Assembly: GCA_029210745.1 (NCBI GenBank)
Contig: JARGFI010000022.1
Span: 1 to 45,334 of the forward strand
Direction of reading: 5' to 3'
Length of the DNA stretch: 45,334 bases
Source of the DNA: Desulfuromonadales bacterium
GTDB taxonomy: Bacteria > Desulfobacterota > Desulfuromonadia > Desulfuromonadales > JAHYIW01
Both the position numbers and the translations under genes were made by a program. The stretch's first letter is position 1, and each line of letters starts with the position of its first letter. Positions 16,822-25,377 of this stretch are shown here, piece after piece. The notes beneath the pieces are model-generated. The model saw nothing but the letters and a program-made list of their open reading frames with translations, searched no databases and was not told where the DNA came from.

Positions 16822-17736
16822 TCACCCCAGCGTTCGCCGCATCTTCTCCATGTAGGCCTCGAACATGAAATCACTCTGTTCCCGCATTCGGCGTCGCACC
16901 CGCACCAGTTCACGATCATCGCGAAACGCGGTGCGCAGGTACTCGGCATAGCGTAAATCATCGAACCAGAGCCGGGCTACTGGCTGGCTGTGGGCGGCGT
17001 GAGCAGCGTCGAGGGCCTGAACAAAAGCGGCGCGATCGGTCACAATGTCCTGCAAGGGCAGCGCGAACTCTCCCTGCAGCCAGCCCCAGACCGGCAGCCA
17101 GGCGGGCAGAGCCTCGGCGCTGAAGTCGTGCTCCTCGTTTTCCAAAGAGCCGAGCAGATCTTGAATCAACGGGCTGAGCTGCGACTCGAAGTCAACCTCT
17201 TGTGGCCCTTCGATGAAAGCGGCAAGATAAGCGCTCTTCGCCAGATTCGGATCACCCTGTCTGGTCAGGGCAGCGCCGCGCCAGGCCAGAAAGCGCCCAC
17301 GCTCGCTGATTCCAGCATCCAGCGCGCGGCCAAACCAATACGCGGCTTCGGCGCATCGACCGGCGTCCAGCAGCAGCGTACCCAAATGGAACCGCGGGGG
17401 GCGATAGATCAGCTCGGGAGCAGGCAAGCGGCACAGATCGTCAACCAGCAGCTGAAGCAAAGAAACCGCGAGGGCGGGCGGTGTTTCCGGCGTCAGATTC
17501 AGCCACAGGCTATGGATTCCCTCGACACTGGAGACCGCAGCATGAAAGAGACTCAGCCTCTCGTGCCAGACCGCGACCTGCTTCCGCAAGGCGAGCAGCT
17601 CGGCATCATCCGGCTCATCGACCAGCAGCGCGGCATAGACGGCAAGGGCGTCCTCCAGACGCAGGGCGCGCAGCAGCTCGTCGGCGTCGTTGAGGCGGAT
17701 CGTGCGACGGTTGTCACAAAAGAGATCAAGTTGCAT
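16822..17736 (-). CDS. Hypothetical protein, helical repeat-like
   Basis: This 304-residue soluble protein has mostly alpha-helical composition. Residues 20-65 (ELLRALRLEDALAVYAALL, ELLALRKQVAVWHERL) and 120-175 (GTLLLDAGRCAEAAYWFGRAL, AWRGAALTRQGDPNLAKSAYLAAF) look like TPR units, and the C-terminal part is acidic and aromatic-rich. No catalytic motif is seen. It lies downstream of the 93-residue basic protein on the same strand. Its start has only a weak ribosome site. Confidence 0.7.
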   Translation of the reverse strand: MQLDLFCDNRRTIRLNDADELLRALRLEDALAVYAALLVDEPDDAELLALRKQVAVWHERLSLFHAAVSSVEGIHSLWLNLTPETPPALAVSLLQLLVDDLCRLPAPELIYRPPRFHLGTLLLDAGRCAEAAYWFGRALDAGISERGRFLAWRGAALTRQGDPNLAKSAYLAAFIEGPQEVDFESQLSPLIQDLLGSLENEEHDFSAEALPAWLPVWGWLQGEFALPLQDIVTDRAAFVQALDAAHAAHSQPVARLWFDDLRYAEYLRTAFRDDRELVRVRRRMREQSDFMFEAYMEKMRRTLG

Positions 17737-17764
17737 CGACTTGTTCCAGCAGGAAAGGGTTCTG

Positions 17765-17800
17765 TCAATTATTGTCGCCAGCTCGGGAAATGGTGGTCAT
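17765..17800 (-). CDS. Possible 11-residue leader peptide
   Basis: ATG 17800 follows AGGAGGGAG at ideal spacing, the strongest ribosome site in this area, yet opens only an 11-codon frame (MTTISRAGDNN) that ends 29 bp before the 304-residue gene, whose own ribosome site is weak. It may couple translation into that gene. Function is not shown. Confidence 0.3.
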   Translation of the reverse strand: MTTISRAGDNN

Positions 17801-17819
17801 TGCTCCCTCCTGTTCTTTT

Positions 17820-18101
17820 TCAAAACGGCATATCATCCGGACTGGACTTCTCGAACGTTTCGGGCGTTTCAGTTTCTTCGTCCATTTCGCGCTCGTAGAG
17901 CACCTCCCACATTTCATTCTGATGCAACCAGAGGGGGTCGGCATTCCTGCGGATGAACTCATCGGCATCCATTCCTTCGACAGTGGGTGGTCGCTTGACG
18001 CGTTTCTGCTTCCCGCCGATGAAGATGCTCATGTACTCCTTTTGCCGTCGCTTCTTCGCCGCCTTTTCGGCGGCAGTGCGTTTTCTTTTCGGTTTTTTCA
18101 T
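17820..18101 (-). CDS. Small basic-to-acidic protein of unknown function
   Basis: The 93 residues start at ATG 18101 with GGAG 8 bases upstream. The N-terminal third is strongly basic (KKPKRKRTAAEKAAKKRRQK), typical of nucleic-acid or ribosome-associated peptides. The middle (YMSIFIGGKQKRVKRPPTVEGMDADEFI) is compact, and the C-terminus is acidic. No named family is recognised. The downstream 304-residue gene may be in the same transcript. Confidence 0.65.
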   Translation of the reverse strand: MKKPKRKRTAAEKAAKKRRQKEYMSIFIGGKQKRVKRPPTVEGMDADEFIRRNADPLWLHQNEMWEVLYEREMDEETETPETFEKSSPDDMPF

Positions 18102-18125
18102 GATTTCATCTCCAACCCATCTCTA

Positions 18126-18176
18126 CTACCGCTGCTCGATCAGCACCTTCGCGGCGAGCACATATTTTTTGTCCAT
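18126..18176 (-). CDS. Possible 16-residue leader peptide
   Basis: ATG 18176 lies 6 bases after AAGGTG and opens a 16-codon frame (MDKKYVLAAKVLIEQR) that ends 24 bp before the start of the 93-residue gene. The helical composition is plausible, but the frame is too short to be sure. Confidence 0.25.
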   Translation of the reverse strand: MDKKYVLAAKVLIEQR

Positions 18177-18647
18177 CGGTACACCTTTTTATAGGAATTT
18201 ATACTGCTTTATACGGCGTTATTCACTGCAATTCGAATAATTTCTTATAAAACCCGGGGGGCTACTGCTGAAAGAGAAGTACAGGGCATATATTCTCACA
18301 GAAAACAGTCGACCTCATCACCCAATCGCCCCAGCTTCCGGCACCCCATCCTGACCCATAACGCGTTTGTCTTTCCAGAGAACAACCCACTCTCATCCTC
18401 CCGATGAAAAGGGCCTGCTTGACGCATTGACGAACACATCACCCCGGAACGACCTGACTCTTTGCTGACATATTTTCGCCACCAGCACAAACACTTGTCG
18501 CCAGATGCTGTCAAACCTTCACAAAAAAATCACCAGAAAACCGCCATTTCCGCGAAAAAACAACCATTGGCACCTTTCTTGGATGGATAACTGCGACCAG
18601 CAAAAAGAGTCTGTCAACAACTTGCGCTCTGCCATAAAGGATGTGCC
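18177..18647. other. Intergenic stretch without convincing gene
   Basis: About 470 bp. The left end is AT-rich, with two TATAAA-like hexamers on the minus strand (18185-18215) that could serve the small genes to the left. A 72-codon minus frame (18296-18514) has odd composition and no ribosome site. A sigma-54-like element, TGGCACC, four bases, then TTGG (18568-18582), is 53 bp upstream of the receiver-only regulator, but its -12 element lacks the conserved C. Confidence 0.5.
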
Positions 18648-19031
18648 ATGCCCCGCAAAGCCCTGATCGCTGATGATGAACCGCGTTATCGCGATCTGCT
18701 CAAACGTATTTTGGAAAAGAATGGCTATGTCGTCGACCTCGCGGCCTGTGGTGAAACAGCGACGACCCTGTTGCTCGATAATCGTTACGACCTGGTGGTG
18801 ACCGACCTTGACATGCCCGGTCTCAACGGATTCGACGTGATCGAACTGGTCAAACGCCTGCCGAACACCCCGCCGGTGCTGATGGTTACGGCGCAAAAAA
18901 CGATGCTTGATGAAGGGTGGAAGCGCCTCGGTGATGTCCAGTGCTTGCTCAAACCTTTTTCACTGGAAGATTTTCGGGCCAAAGTCGACATATTGACAAA
19001 CTCATGGCAACCCTTTGTGAAGTCCGAGTGA
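18648..19031 (+). CDS. Receiver-only response regulator
   Basis: This 127-residue protein consists of a CheY-like receiver alone. The acidic pocket D9-D10, phospho-acceptor D53 (VVTDLDMPGLNG), T81 and K102 (LLKPF) are all present. There is no output domain, so it must act by protein contact, as a phosphate sink, a relay or a switch on another machine. No kinase is adjacent. The start is supported by AAGGA about 7 bases upstream. Confidence 0.9.
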   Translation: MPRKALIADDEPRYRDLLKRILEKNGYVVDLAACGETATTLLLDNRYDLVVTDLDMPGLNGFDVIELVKRLPNTPPVLMVTAQKTMLDEGWKRLGDVQCLLKPFSLEDFRAKVDILTNSWQPFVKSE

Positions 19032-19073
19032 AGGATCATCATCCCGGAATACGAAAAAAAATGACTCGCCCTC

Positions 19074-19102
19074 TTGACAAACAAAACCAATTAAGTTATA
19101 TT
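19074..19102 (+). promoter_or_regulatory. Sigma-70 promoter for candidate small RNA
   Basis: TTGACA (19074-19079), a 17-bp spacer and TATATT (19097-19102). It points into a stretch with no reading frame that ends in an intrinsic terminator. Confidence 0.8.
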
Positions 19103-19109
19103 TCACGCC

Positions 19110-19194
19110 AATAGGAAAGAGAACCTTCTTCATACCAAACCTCCTTCCACCTTTAGCGCGCTTCGCCGCCCTCCCGGCAAGCGCGCATTTTTTT
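19110..19194 (+). ncRNA. Candidate 85-nt small regulatory RNA
   Basis: A near-consensus promoter predicts a start near 19110 and an intrinsic terminator ends at 19194, giving a transcript of about 85 nt without a plausible open frame. The unpaired part contains AAACCTCCTTCCACCTTT (19137-19154), which is complementary to Shine-Dalgarno sequences (GGAGG, AAGGAGG). C/U-rich seeds of this kind are typical of trans-acting small RNAs that block translation starts. It lies between the receiver-only regulator and the converging his operon. No known RNA family was recognised. Confidence 0.55.
19156..19194 (+). terminator. Intrinsic terminator of the candidate small RNA
   Basis: GCGCGCTT (19156-19163) pairs with AAGCGCGC (19179-19186). 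An inner GCC/GGC pairing extends the stem, and seven T residues follow (19188-19194). Confidence 0.85.
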
Positions 19195-19205
19195 GTTCTG
19201 CCTCC

Positions 19206-19303
19206 GGAGCCTGTCCGAAAATAAGGGCCGAAGCGAAAACCCAGAAGTTTGAGGGCAGATTGTGGCTCGTTTGCAGCCGGTCATTCATTCTCGGACAGGC
19301 TCC
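19206..19303. repeat. 98-bp element with 13-bp terminal inverted repeats
   Basis: GGAGCCTGTCCGA (19206-19218) and TCGGACAGGCTCC (19291-19303) are perfect inverted copies enclosing 72 bp without a gene, as in a miniature transposable element or insertion-sequence remnant. A 15-base part of the right end, continuing into the flank (CGGACAGGCTCCTGG), recurs at 43411-43425 in the accessory region. No target-site duplication is obvious. Confidence 0.5.
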
Positions 19304-19306
19304 TGG

Positions 19307-19528
19307 TCAGATATATTTGACCAACTTGCGCAGCGTCCCGACCCAGGAGCAACCGCAGCAGTGCACGGCGGAAAAATCTCGCCCGGAAAGGTCAGCGGCG
19401 GAGGCTTCAGTCGGGAACGGAGTACCAGAAAAATCGACGTGAAAGTAGATATTATCCCCCTGTTCATCGACGATGAAGAAGCGGGCGACGCCACATTGTG
19501 GGCAAAGCAGATATTTTGGTCCGGACAT
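19307..19528 (-). CDS. Small zinc-ribbon protein
   Basis: The 73 residues have an N-terminal CPQCG (9-13) and a later HCCGCSW (about 56-62), giving a two-knuckle zinc ribbon around a beta-rich middle (ARFFIVDEQGDNIYFHVDFSG). It starts 26 bp after the hisG stop with GGTGAG upstream, so it is probably the last gene of the hisI-hisG operon. No function is known to me. Confidence 0.7.
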   Translation of the reverse strand: MSGPKYLLCPQCGVARFFIVDEQGDNIYFHVDFSGTPFPTEASAADLSGRDFSAVHCCGCSWVGTLRKLVKYI

Positions 19529-19554
19529 TATAATCTCACCGCGAGCTGCATCAA

Positions 19555-20430
19555 TCAGATGATCTTGTTGAGCGGGTATTCAACAATCCCCTCGGCACCG
19601 AGCTTGATCAGCTCGGGAATAATCGAACGAACCTGGTTCTCGGGAAGAATTGTTTCGATCGACACCCAGTCCGATTGATAGAGGTGCGCGACGGTCGGTC
19701 GATTGAGGCTCGGCAGAATCGCGGTAATCGCTGCGACCTTGTCGCACGGAGCGTTCAGCTTCAACCCCACCATCCCCTCGGCGGCCAGCGCGGCATTGAG
19801 CAATGTCGCAATCTGTTCGATTTTGGTGCGTTTCCAGGGATCGTTCCACGCATCCTTGTTGGCGATCAGCACCGGCACCGATTCCATCAGCTCGCAGACG
19901 ATGCGCAGGTTATTGGCGCGGATCGTCGAGCCGGTCTCGGTCACTTCAACGATCGCGTCGCACAACCCGGTCAGAATCTTTGCCTCGGTAGCTCCCCACG
20001 AGAACTCAACATCAACCGCGATCTTCTGTTGTGCAAAGTAGCGTTTGGTGAAACCGACCAGTTCCGTCGAGATCGTTGCCCCGGCAAGATCCGCGGGCTT
20101 CTGCACCGGCGAATCCTGCGCCACCACCAGCACCCAGCGGGCCGGGCGGCGCGACACCTTGGAATAGACCATTTCGCAGACTTCGATCACATCGGAATCG
20201 TTTTCCCGCACCCAGTCGCGCCCGGCAATGCCGACGTCAAGCTTGCCGCGTTCGAGCACGCCAGCCATCTCTTGCGGACGCACCAGGCTGCATTTCATTT
20301 CGTCATCGTCGCAGGTCGGAAAATAACTCCGCGAACTGGTCTTGATCTTCCACCCCGCCTTGTCAAACAGCTCGACGGTTGCTTGCTCCAGGCTCCCTTT
20401 CGGGATACCGACTTTCAATTCGTTGCTCAT
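19555..20430 (-). CDS. hisG: ATP phosphoribosyltransferase, long form
   Basis: The 291 residues fit the long form of HisG. Catalytic domains (about 1-210; [49 protein letters not shown] with the PRPP-binding loop) are followed by the C-terminal ACT-like regulatory domain (about 215-291) that binds histidine. It starts histidine synthesis by joining ATP and PRPP. It follows hisI by 42 bp. The C-terminal domain implies feedback inhibition without HisZ. Confidence 0.95.
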   Translation of the reverse strand: MSNELKVGIPKGSLEQATVELFDKAGWKIKTSSRSYFPTCDDDEMKCSLVRPQEMAGVLERGKLDVGIAGRDWVRENDSDVIEVCEMVYSKVSRRPARWVLVVAQDSPVQKPADLAGATISTELVGFTKRYFAQQKIAVDVEFSWGATEAKILTGLCDAIVEVTETGSTIRANNLRIVCELMESVPVLIANKDAWNDPWKRTKIEQIATLLNAALAAEGMVGLKLNAPCDKVAAITAILPSLNRPTVAHLYQSDWVSIETILPENQVRSIIPELIKLGAEGIVEYPLNKII

Positions 20431-20472
20431 CTCATCCTCTTCAGTTGATTGGCCACCGGGGCTGGAAAATAA

Positions 20473-20853
20473 TTATTTCTTCTTGTAAACCTCGTCCGGG
20501 TCGAACAGCGGGTTGGAGTGCTCGACCCACTGGCCGTCTTCCCATTTGACATAAAAACAGCTGCGATTGCCGGTGTGGCACGCGGCGGGACCGTTTTGCT
20601 TGACCTTGATGACGACGGTATCGGCGTCGCAGTCGGTGTAGATTTCCTTGACCTCCTGCGTGTTCCCCGATTCCTCTCCTTTCATCCAGTACTTGTTGCG
20701 GGTGCGGCTGAAGAACCAGGTCTTGCCGTCGCGCAAGGTGTTCTCCAGCGTTTTTTTATCCATGAAGGCCACCATCAACACTTCATTGTTCTCGTAGTCC
20801 TGAATAATCGCCGGAATCAGGCCACCCATTTTGTCAAAATCGATTTCTATCAC
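20473..20853 (-). CDS. hisI: Phosphoribosyl-AMP cyclohydrolase
   Basis: The 126 residues match the stand-alone HisI cyclohydrolase. [19 protein letters not shown] is followed by the metal-site residues DCDADT (magnesium) and CHTGNRSCF (zinc cysteines). It catalyses the third step of histidine synthesis. There is no HisE fusion domain at the C-terminus, so phosphoribosyl-ATP pyrophosphatase must be elsewhere. The GTG start at 20853 is supported by AGGAGGT upstream. It is the first gene of an operon with hisG and the zinc-ribbon gene. Confidence 0.95.
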   Translation of the reverse strand: MIEIDFDKMGGLIPAIIQDYENNEVLMVAFMDKKTLENTLRDGKTWFFSRTRNKYWMKGEESGNTQEVKEIYTDCDADTVVIKVKQNGPAACHTGNRSCFYVKWEDGQWVEHSNPLFDPDEVYKKK

Positions 20854-20886
20854 GCGCTACCTCCTGTTTATTTGATAAGAAAACCT

Positions 20887-20915
20887 TTAATACAACGCAC
20901 CCGAAACGGTGTCAA
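20887..20915 (-). promoter_or_regulatory. Sigma-70 promoter for hisI-hisG
   Basis: On the minus strand, TTGACA (20915-20910), a 17-bp spacer and TATTAA (20892-20887). The start of transcription would be near 20880, leaving a leader of about 27 nt before the hisI GTG, too short for an attenuator. Confidence 0.75.
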
Positions 20916-20946
20916 CTTTTTGCTCGCGCCCGGCAGCGAAACTGTT

Positions 20947-21852
20947 ATGATGGCGACTATGCAATCCTTGACGATTCAACCTGACGAAGCCGTACTCACC
21001 ACACTTGAATTCCTGCAACGGCGCATCCCCGCCGCTCCCGCCGCATATCTGCGTCAACTGCTGAAAAACGGCAAGATCAGCGGCGACCAGGGGCCATTGC
21101 GGGCGACCGATCGCCTGCGCGCCGGGACAACGGTGCAGCTGCCAGCCAGTGGCCGACTGCAAGAACTCCTCGCCGCCCCCGCACCGCCGCCGACCGCCGT
21201 CGAGCTCCTGTTTGAGACGCGGGAGATTCTGGTCGTGGCCAAACCGGCGGGGCTGGCGATGCACGCCGGAGTTGGGCACGAGGACGATCATCTCAGCGGG
21301 CGGGTCAACGCCCTGCTCAAGGCGCGTGGCAACCGTTTCATGGTCGCGCCGGTGCAACGGCTTGATCTGGACACTTCAGGGCCGGTGCTCTTCGGCAAGG
21401 GGAAAAGCGCCTGTGCCGAACTGGGTCGCCTCTTCATGCGCCATGATGTCGAAAAAGACTATCTGGCGCTGGTTTCCGGTCAATTGCGCGGCGAACTTTA
21501 CGCTGGCCAGACCCTCACTTCAGTGATTCCGGCCAAAGGCAAAACCAAGGAGGCAACAACCTCCTTTCGCGTTCTCGGTCGCTCCCCTGCCGCCACGCTT
21601 CTGGAGCTGCGCATCCATAGCGGTCGCCAGCACCAGATTCGCCGCCAGCTGGCCGAGCTCGGACACCCGCTCTACGGTGACCACCGTTATCGCGGACCTT
21701 GCCCGGAAGGGTTGCCGCGCCTCTTTCTGCACTGTCGGCGGCTGGCGTTCAACGACCCTTTCAACGGGGCACCGCTCGACTTCACCCAGCCCTTGCCCGC
21801 TGATCTGAAAATATTTCTGGACACCATCGTCCCCGCAGCGGCCTTGCCCTGA
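20947..21852 (+). CDS. RluA-family pseudouridine synthase
   Basis: About 301 residues from ATG 20947 (ATGs at 20950 and 20959 are also possible). The N-terminal part (about 15-75) resembles an S4 RNA-binding domain. The catalytic domain (about 85-300) has the signature QRLDLDTSG with nucleophilic D140, and later HSGRQHQIRRQLAELGHPL (motif III). It converts uridine to pseudouridine in rRNA or tRNA; the target site cannot be read from sequence. The first motif residue is Q where HRLD is usual. The frame continues upstream to 20518, but that part is antisense to hisI and not coding. Confidence 0.88.
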   Translation: MMATMQSLTIQPDEAVLTTLEFLQRRIPAAPAAYLRQLLKNGKISGDQGPLRATDRLRAGTTVQLPASGRLQELLAAPAPPPTAVELLFETREILVVAKPAGLAMHAGVGHEDDHLSGRVNALLKARGNRFMVAPVQRLDLDTSGPVLFGKGKSACAELGRLFMRHDVEKDYLALVSGQLRGELYAGQTLTSVIPAKGKTKEATTSFRVLGRSPAATLLELRIHSGRQHQIRRQLAELGHPLYGDHRYRGPCPEGLPRLFLHCRRLAFNDPFNGAPLDFTQPLPADLKIFLDTIVPAAALP

Positions 21853-21898
21853 ACCGTGTCACGTCGCCGGTGCGGAAAATCTGGTTTTGCGGAAAACC

Positions 21899-21927
21899 TT
21901 TTCATCGCACCATTTTCAGGCTAGAAT
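21899..21927 (+). promoter_or_regulatory. Possible sigma-70 promoter for the AsmA-like gene
   Basis: TTTTCA (21899-21904), a 17-bp spacer and TAGAAT (21922-21927). It lies 44 bp before the start codon. Each hexamer is a moderate match. Confidence 0.45.
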
Positions 21928-21971
21928 ACCAGCTGTTATTCCTCTGACGACCCTGAGCGATTGTCCCGACT

Positions 21972-24900
21972 ATGACTCCACGACGTCTGCTACTCAGTAT
22001 TGCCCTCCTGGTTGGCCTGATCATCGGGGTGGCTTGCGCCGTCTTCATCAGCACGTTTGACATCAACGATTATCGCGCCACGCTCGAAAAATCGCTCAGC
22101 GAAGCTCTGGCGCAGCCGGTCAAGCTCGGCGCGGGGCACATGGCACCGGGGTTCGGCCTGGCCATCACTTACGATGGGATTGTCATCGGGGATGACGCAA
22201 CTGAGCCGCTGCTGACCGCCAGGCAATTGATGTTCAAGGTGCGCTTGCTGTCTCTTTTGGCGTTGCGCGTTGATTTTTCACACGTCTCGCTGCTGCAACC
22301 GGTGCTGCGTCTGAACACAGTCGCAAACAGTTTAACGAACGGCACAGGGGTAACCCTGGGAGCGCAAAGCACCCTTCAGACCTTGATTCATTCGCTGCGC
22401 ATCCACGACGGCAAGATCATCTGGAACGGTGGTTCCGCGCAACAACCACACAGCGTGGTCCTCGACCAGATGAATGCCGCGGTCTCCAACCTGGCGTTCG
22501 ATCGACCGATCAAGCTCCAGCTGCAAACCCGTATCAACAGCAATGGCGACACAATCCCTTTGCAGGCGGTCGGCAAGATCACCCTCCCGCGTCAGGCTGA
22601 CTGGCACCAGCTTGTGACCGATCTGGAAATCCGCGCCGCGGCGCTGCCCGCCGCGATGTTTAATCAATTCCTCCCCCCCGACATCACCCTGGCCGCCGAC
22701 GGCCCGTTCACGCTGCGGCTGGAACTCGACGGTTCTCCCCACTCCGGTCTGCGCACGGCAGCACAACTGAACGCTAAAAAACCGCGCCTCATCTTGCCGA
22801 ACCAGGGGACTCTCCCCCTGGCCGAGCTGGCACTGGCAGGGGTCTGGACGACAGGGAAAGAACAACGTATCGACCAGCTGCGCCTGACGACGGGTGCGGC
22901 GGTCGTCGCCGGGGAAATCGTTCTCTCAGGCCCGGCGGACAACCGCTATTGTGCCGGACGACTGAGCGGAACGATCCCTGAACTGAATAATTTTCAGTCC
23001 GCACTGCAAAACTGGCTCCCCGCCGAGGCGGTTGACTCCGGGGCGCTTGGCGGCCAGCTGGAATGTTCTGAATTTTCCTTTGCCGGAGAGCTTTCCGCAT
23101 GGCAGGGGCCGTGGCGCGAGCTGCCAATCAAAAGCGCCGCACTCCGCCTGTCGAATCTTGCCGTCCCTCTCCCTGACGGCCTGTCATTCACCGCTGGCGA
23201 ACTCAGCATCGATTTCAGGAACGATATCCTGACCTTCAGCGATGGTCACGGGCGACTGGCCAAACAGCCGCTGAGCTTCTCCGGCACCGTGACCCATCCG
23301 GCAACAGAGGGTACCCTTGACCTGTTCCTCGACACAACGGTGTCATCTGACGTCTTGACCACTTTGCCCTTCAACCTTCCCGCAGCCTTGGCCCTCAGCG
23401 GGAATATTCCGCTCACCGCGCGCCTTGGCGGGCAACTGACCTCACCCGAAATCCGGCTCGTTGCCGACCTGACACCGTTCGCTGTCAGCCGGGACGCTCA
23501 TCCGCTGAAAAGAGTGGACGAGCCCGGACGTTTCACCGCCACGCTGACGGCAACCGATCCTGAACGGTGGCGCGGCGACGCCCTCCTGGAAATACCGCTG
23601 ATCACTCTTGCCATCGACGGGACCAGGCAACGCGGCGGTGATCAAACCTTTCAACTGAACATTGCGGCGCCTGCCACACCGGTGTCCCGCTTCACGACGC
23701 TCCTGCCGGAGCTGGCCACACTCCGTCCCGCCGGAACGATCAGCGGGAATTATCGGCTCAGCGGCGCAGCAGGACAACCGACCCGCCATGCGGGAACGCT
23801 GCAATTAAACGCTGTCGGCGTCTCGCTGCACGGCGTTGTCGCCGATATTTCCGCGCTCAACGGAGTGATCAACATCACCCCCGAGCAACTTGACGGTACC
23901 GGCTTGACCGCAGTGATCGGTGCATCCCCGGCGGCCTTTGATCTGCATGTTGCTGACTTGACCGCACCGGTCATCGACATCGACTTGCGCGTTCCACAAA
24001 TCCGGGGCGATGAGTTGATTTTTTATTCCCCCACCCGCACCCTGCACGATCTCGACGCCCGGTTACGCATCAGCGCTGAGCACATCGAATTCAGTCGGGT
24101 CAGTGTTCGGCTGCCCGCGGGGACCTCGGCGACGGTGACCGGATACGCCGACTGGCACGACCAGGTCAAAGTCAAGCTTGATATTGCCGGAAAGTGGGCC
24201 GATGTCGATGAAATCATCGGTTTATGGAGTGACCCGCACGCGCCGCACGCCGCCTTGACACCCACCGCCGCGCTGCCAGCGGTCCCCCATGTACAGAAAA
24301 ATCACGATGTTTTCGTCGATATCGCCGTCAAGGCCGAAAACGGGGTGATCAAAAACTTTACCTTTCGCGACGCCGAAGCACGCATCGTCTGGCGCGATAA
24401 TAGATTGATCATTCATCCGCTGACCTTCTCTGGAGATCCCGGATTTTGCACTGGGCAGGTGATCTTTGAAAACCATCCGGGTGCACGTTCCCGGCTGCGG
24501 GTTTCCGGTTACGGCAGTGATTTTGCGGCAGCAACCGTTTATGAGCGTCTGCTGCAAAAAAAAGCGCCCCTTAGCGGCAACATGATCAGCGGTTTTTATC
24601 TCGACGGGTTGCTCAACGGCACATTCATCGACACCCTCAATGGCGGGGTCAGTCTGCGCATCAAAGACGGTGTGCTACGCCGTTTCAAGATTTTGTCCAA
24701 AGTTTTTTCCATTTTGAATGTCTCGCAGATCTTCCAGTTTCAGTTGCCTGACATGGCGCGGGAGGGGATGCCGTTTGAGCGACTTGACGCCTCGTTCAAA
24801 ATCACCGACGGGGTGTTGCACACCGAGGACCTATTTATCAAGAGTAACGCCATGAACCTGTCGCTGATCGGCGATATCAACCTCGCCAACAAAACCCTCG

Positions 24901-25157
24901 CTCTGGTCATGGGGGTCAAGCCGCTGCGCACGGTCGATCGCATTATCACCCAGATTCCTTTGGCTGGCTGGATTCTGACTGGTGAGGAAAAAGCGTTGAT
25001 TACCGCACAGTTCAAGGTAACCGGGGCGAGTGATGAGCCCACGGTTGAGGCCATTCCCATCACCTCGTTGTCCGACACGGTATTCGGTATTTTTAAACGT
25101 ATTTTCGGCCTCCCCGCGAAGGTGGTGACCGATGTCGGGGAGTTTATCAAACAATAG
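21972..25157 (+). CDS. AsmA/YhdP-like large envelope protein
   Basis: The 1061 residues begin with one membrane anchor (about 4-27) and the AsmA N-terminal pattern FDINDYRATLEKSL. Long beta-rich repeats follow. The C-terminal region (about 850-1040) has the AsmA-like conserved block (LNGGVSLRIKDGVLRRF, NAMNLSLIGDINL). AsmA-like proteins of this size, related to YhdP and TamB, form long hydrophobic grooves in the periplasm that carry phospholipids between inner and outer membranes. The protein is anchored in the inner membrane with its bulk in the periplasm. It is a single gene with a convergent neighbour, resB. Lipid transport is inferred from the family. Confidence 0.85.
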   Translation: MTPRRLLLSIALLVGLIIGVACAVFISTFDINDYRATLEKSLSEALAQPVKLGAGHMAPGFGLAITYDGIVIGDDATEPLLTARQLMFKVRLLSLLALRVDFSHVSLLQPVLRLNTVANSLTNGTGVTLGAQSTLQTLIHSLRIHDGKIIWNGGSAQQPHSVVLDQMNAAVSNLAFDRPIKLQLQTRINSNGDTIPLQAVGKITLPRQADWHQLVTDLEIRAAALPAAMFNQFLPPDITLAADGPFTLRLELDGSPHSGLRTAAQLNAKKPRLILPNQGTLPLAELALAGVWTTGKEQRIDQLRLTTGAAVVAGEIVLSGPADNRYCAGRLSGTIPELNNFQSALQNWLPAEAVDSGALGGQLECSEFSFAGELSAWQGPWRELPIKSAALRLSNLAVPLPDGLSFTAGELSIDFRNDILTFSDGHGRLAKQPLSFSGTVTHPATEGTLDLFLDTTVSSDVLTTLPFNLPAALALSGNIPLTARLGGQLTSPEIRLVADLTPFAVSRDAHPLKRVDEPGRFTATLTATDPERWRGDALLEIPLITLAIDGTRQRGGDQTFQLNIAAPATPVSRFTTLLPELATLRPAGTISGNYRLSGAAGQPTRHAGTLQLNAVGVSLHGVVADISALNGVINITPEQLDGTGLTAVIGASPAAFDLHVADLTAPVIDIDLRVPQIRGDELIFYSPTRTLHDLDARLRISAEHIEFSRVSVRLPAGTSATVTGYADWHDQVKVKLDIAGKWADVDEIIGLWSDPHAPHAALTPTAALPAVPHVQKNHDVFVDIAVKAENGVIKNFTFRDAEARIVWRDNRLIIHPLTFSGDPGFCTGQVIFENHPGARSRLRVSGYGSDFAAATVYERLLQKKAPLSGNMISGFYLDGLLNGTFIDTLNGGVSLRIKDGVLRRFKILSKVFSILNVSQIFQFQLPDMAREGMPFERLDASFKITDGVLHTEDLFIKSNAMNLSLIGDINLANKTLALVMGVKPLRTVDRIITQIPLAGWILTGEEKALITAQFKVTGASDEPTVEAIPITSLSDTVFGIFKRIFGLPAKVVTDVGEFIKQ

Positions 25158-25377
25158 TGGTGAGCGGGTATTGACGGGCGTCAGCACCCGGTAACCGCCA
25201 GGCTTTCGAAAATTGCTACCTTGCGCCGCAACCGGCTGCGCTTCGGGAACAATGAATGGACCCGCCGTTTCCGGTATAGTCAGCGACCACCCGGTCTACA
25301 ACCTGGTCGAAGGCATGGTGGATGGCGCTGATCGGGGAGGGAGTACGGGTCATGACCGGATGATTGCCGTCAAGAGG

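Noticed and set aside
18296-18514. 72-codon minus frame in the gap before the receiver-only regulator
   Set aside because: It has no ribosome site and an atypical composition (Trp, Cys, Arg), so it is probably random.
18568-18582. Possible sigma-54 promoter TGGCACC-N4-TTGG
   Set aside because: The spacing is right but the -12 element lacks the invariant GC, so it is mentioned only in the intergenic note.
20518-20946. Upstream extension of the pseudouridine synthase frame
   Set aside because: It runs antisense through hisI and its promoter. The RluA-like protein is complete from 20947.
25216-25353. 45-codon minus frame after resB (begins MTRTPSPISAIHHAF)
   Set aside because: It has no ribosome site and no recognised family. 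I cannot separate it from chance; the stretch 25158-25377 otherwise holds nothing I can support.
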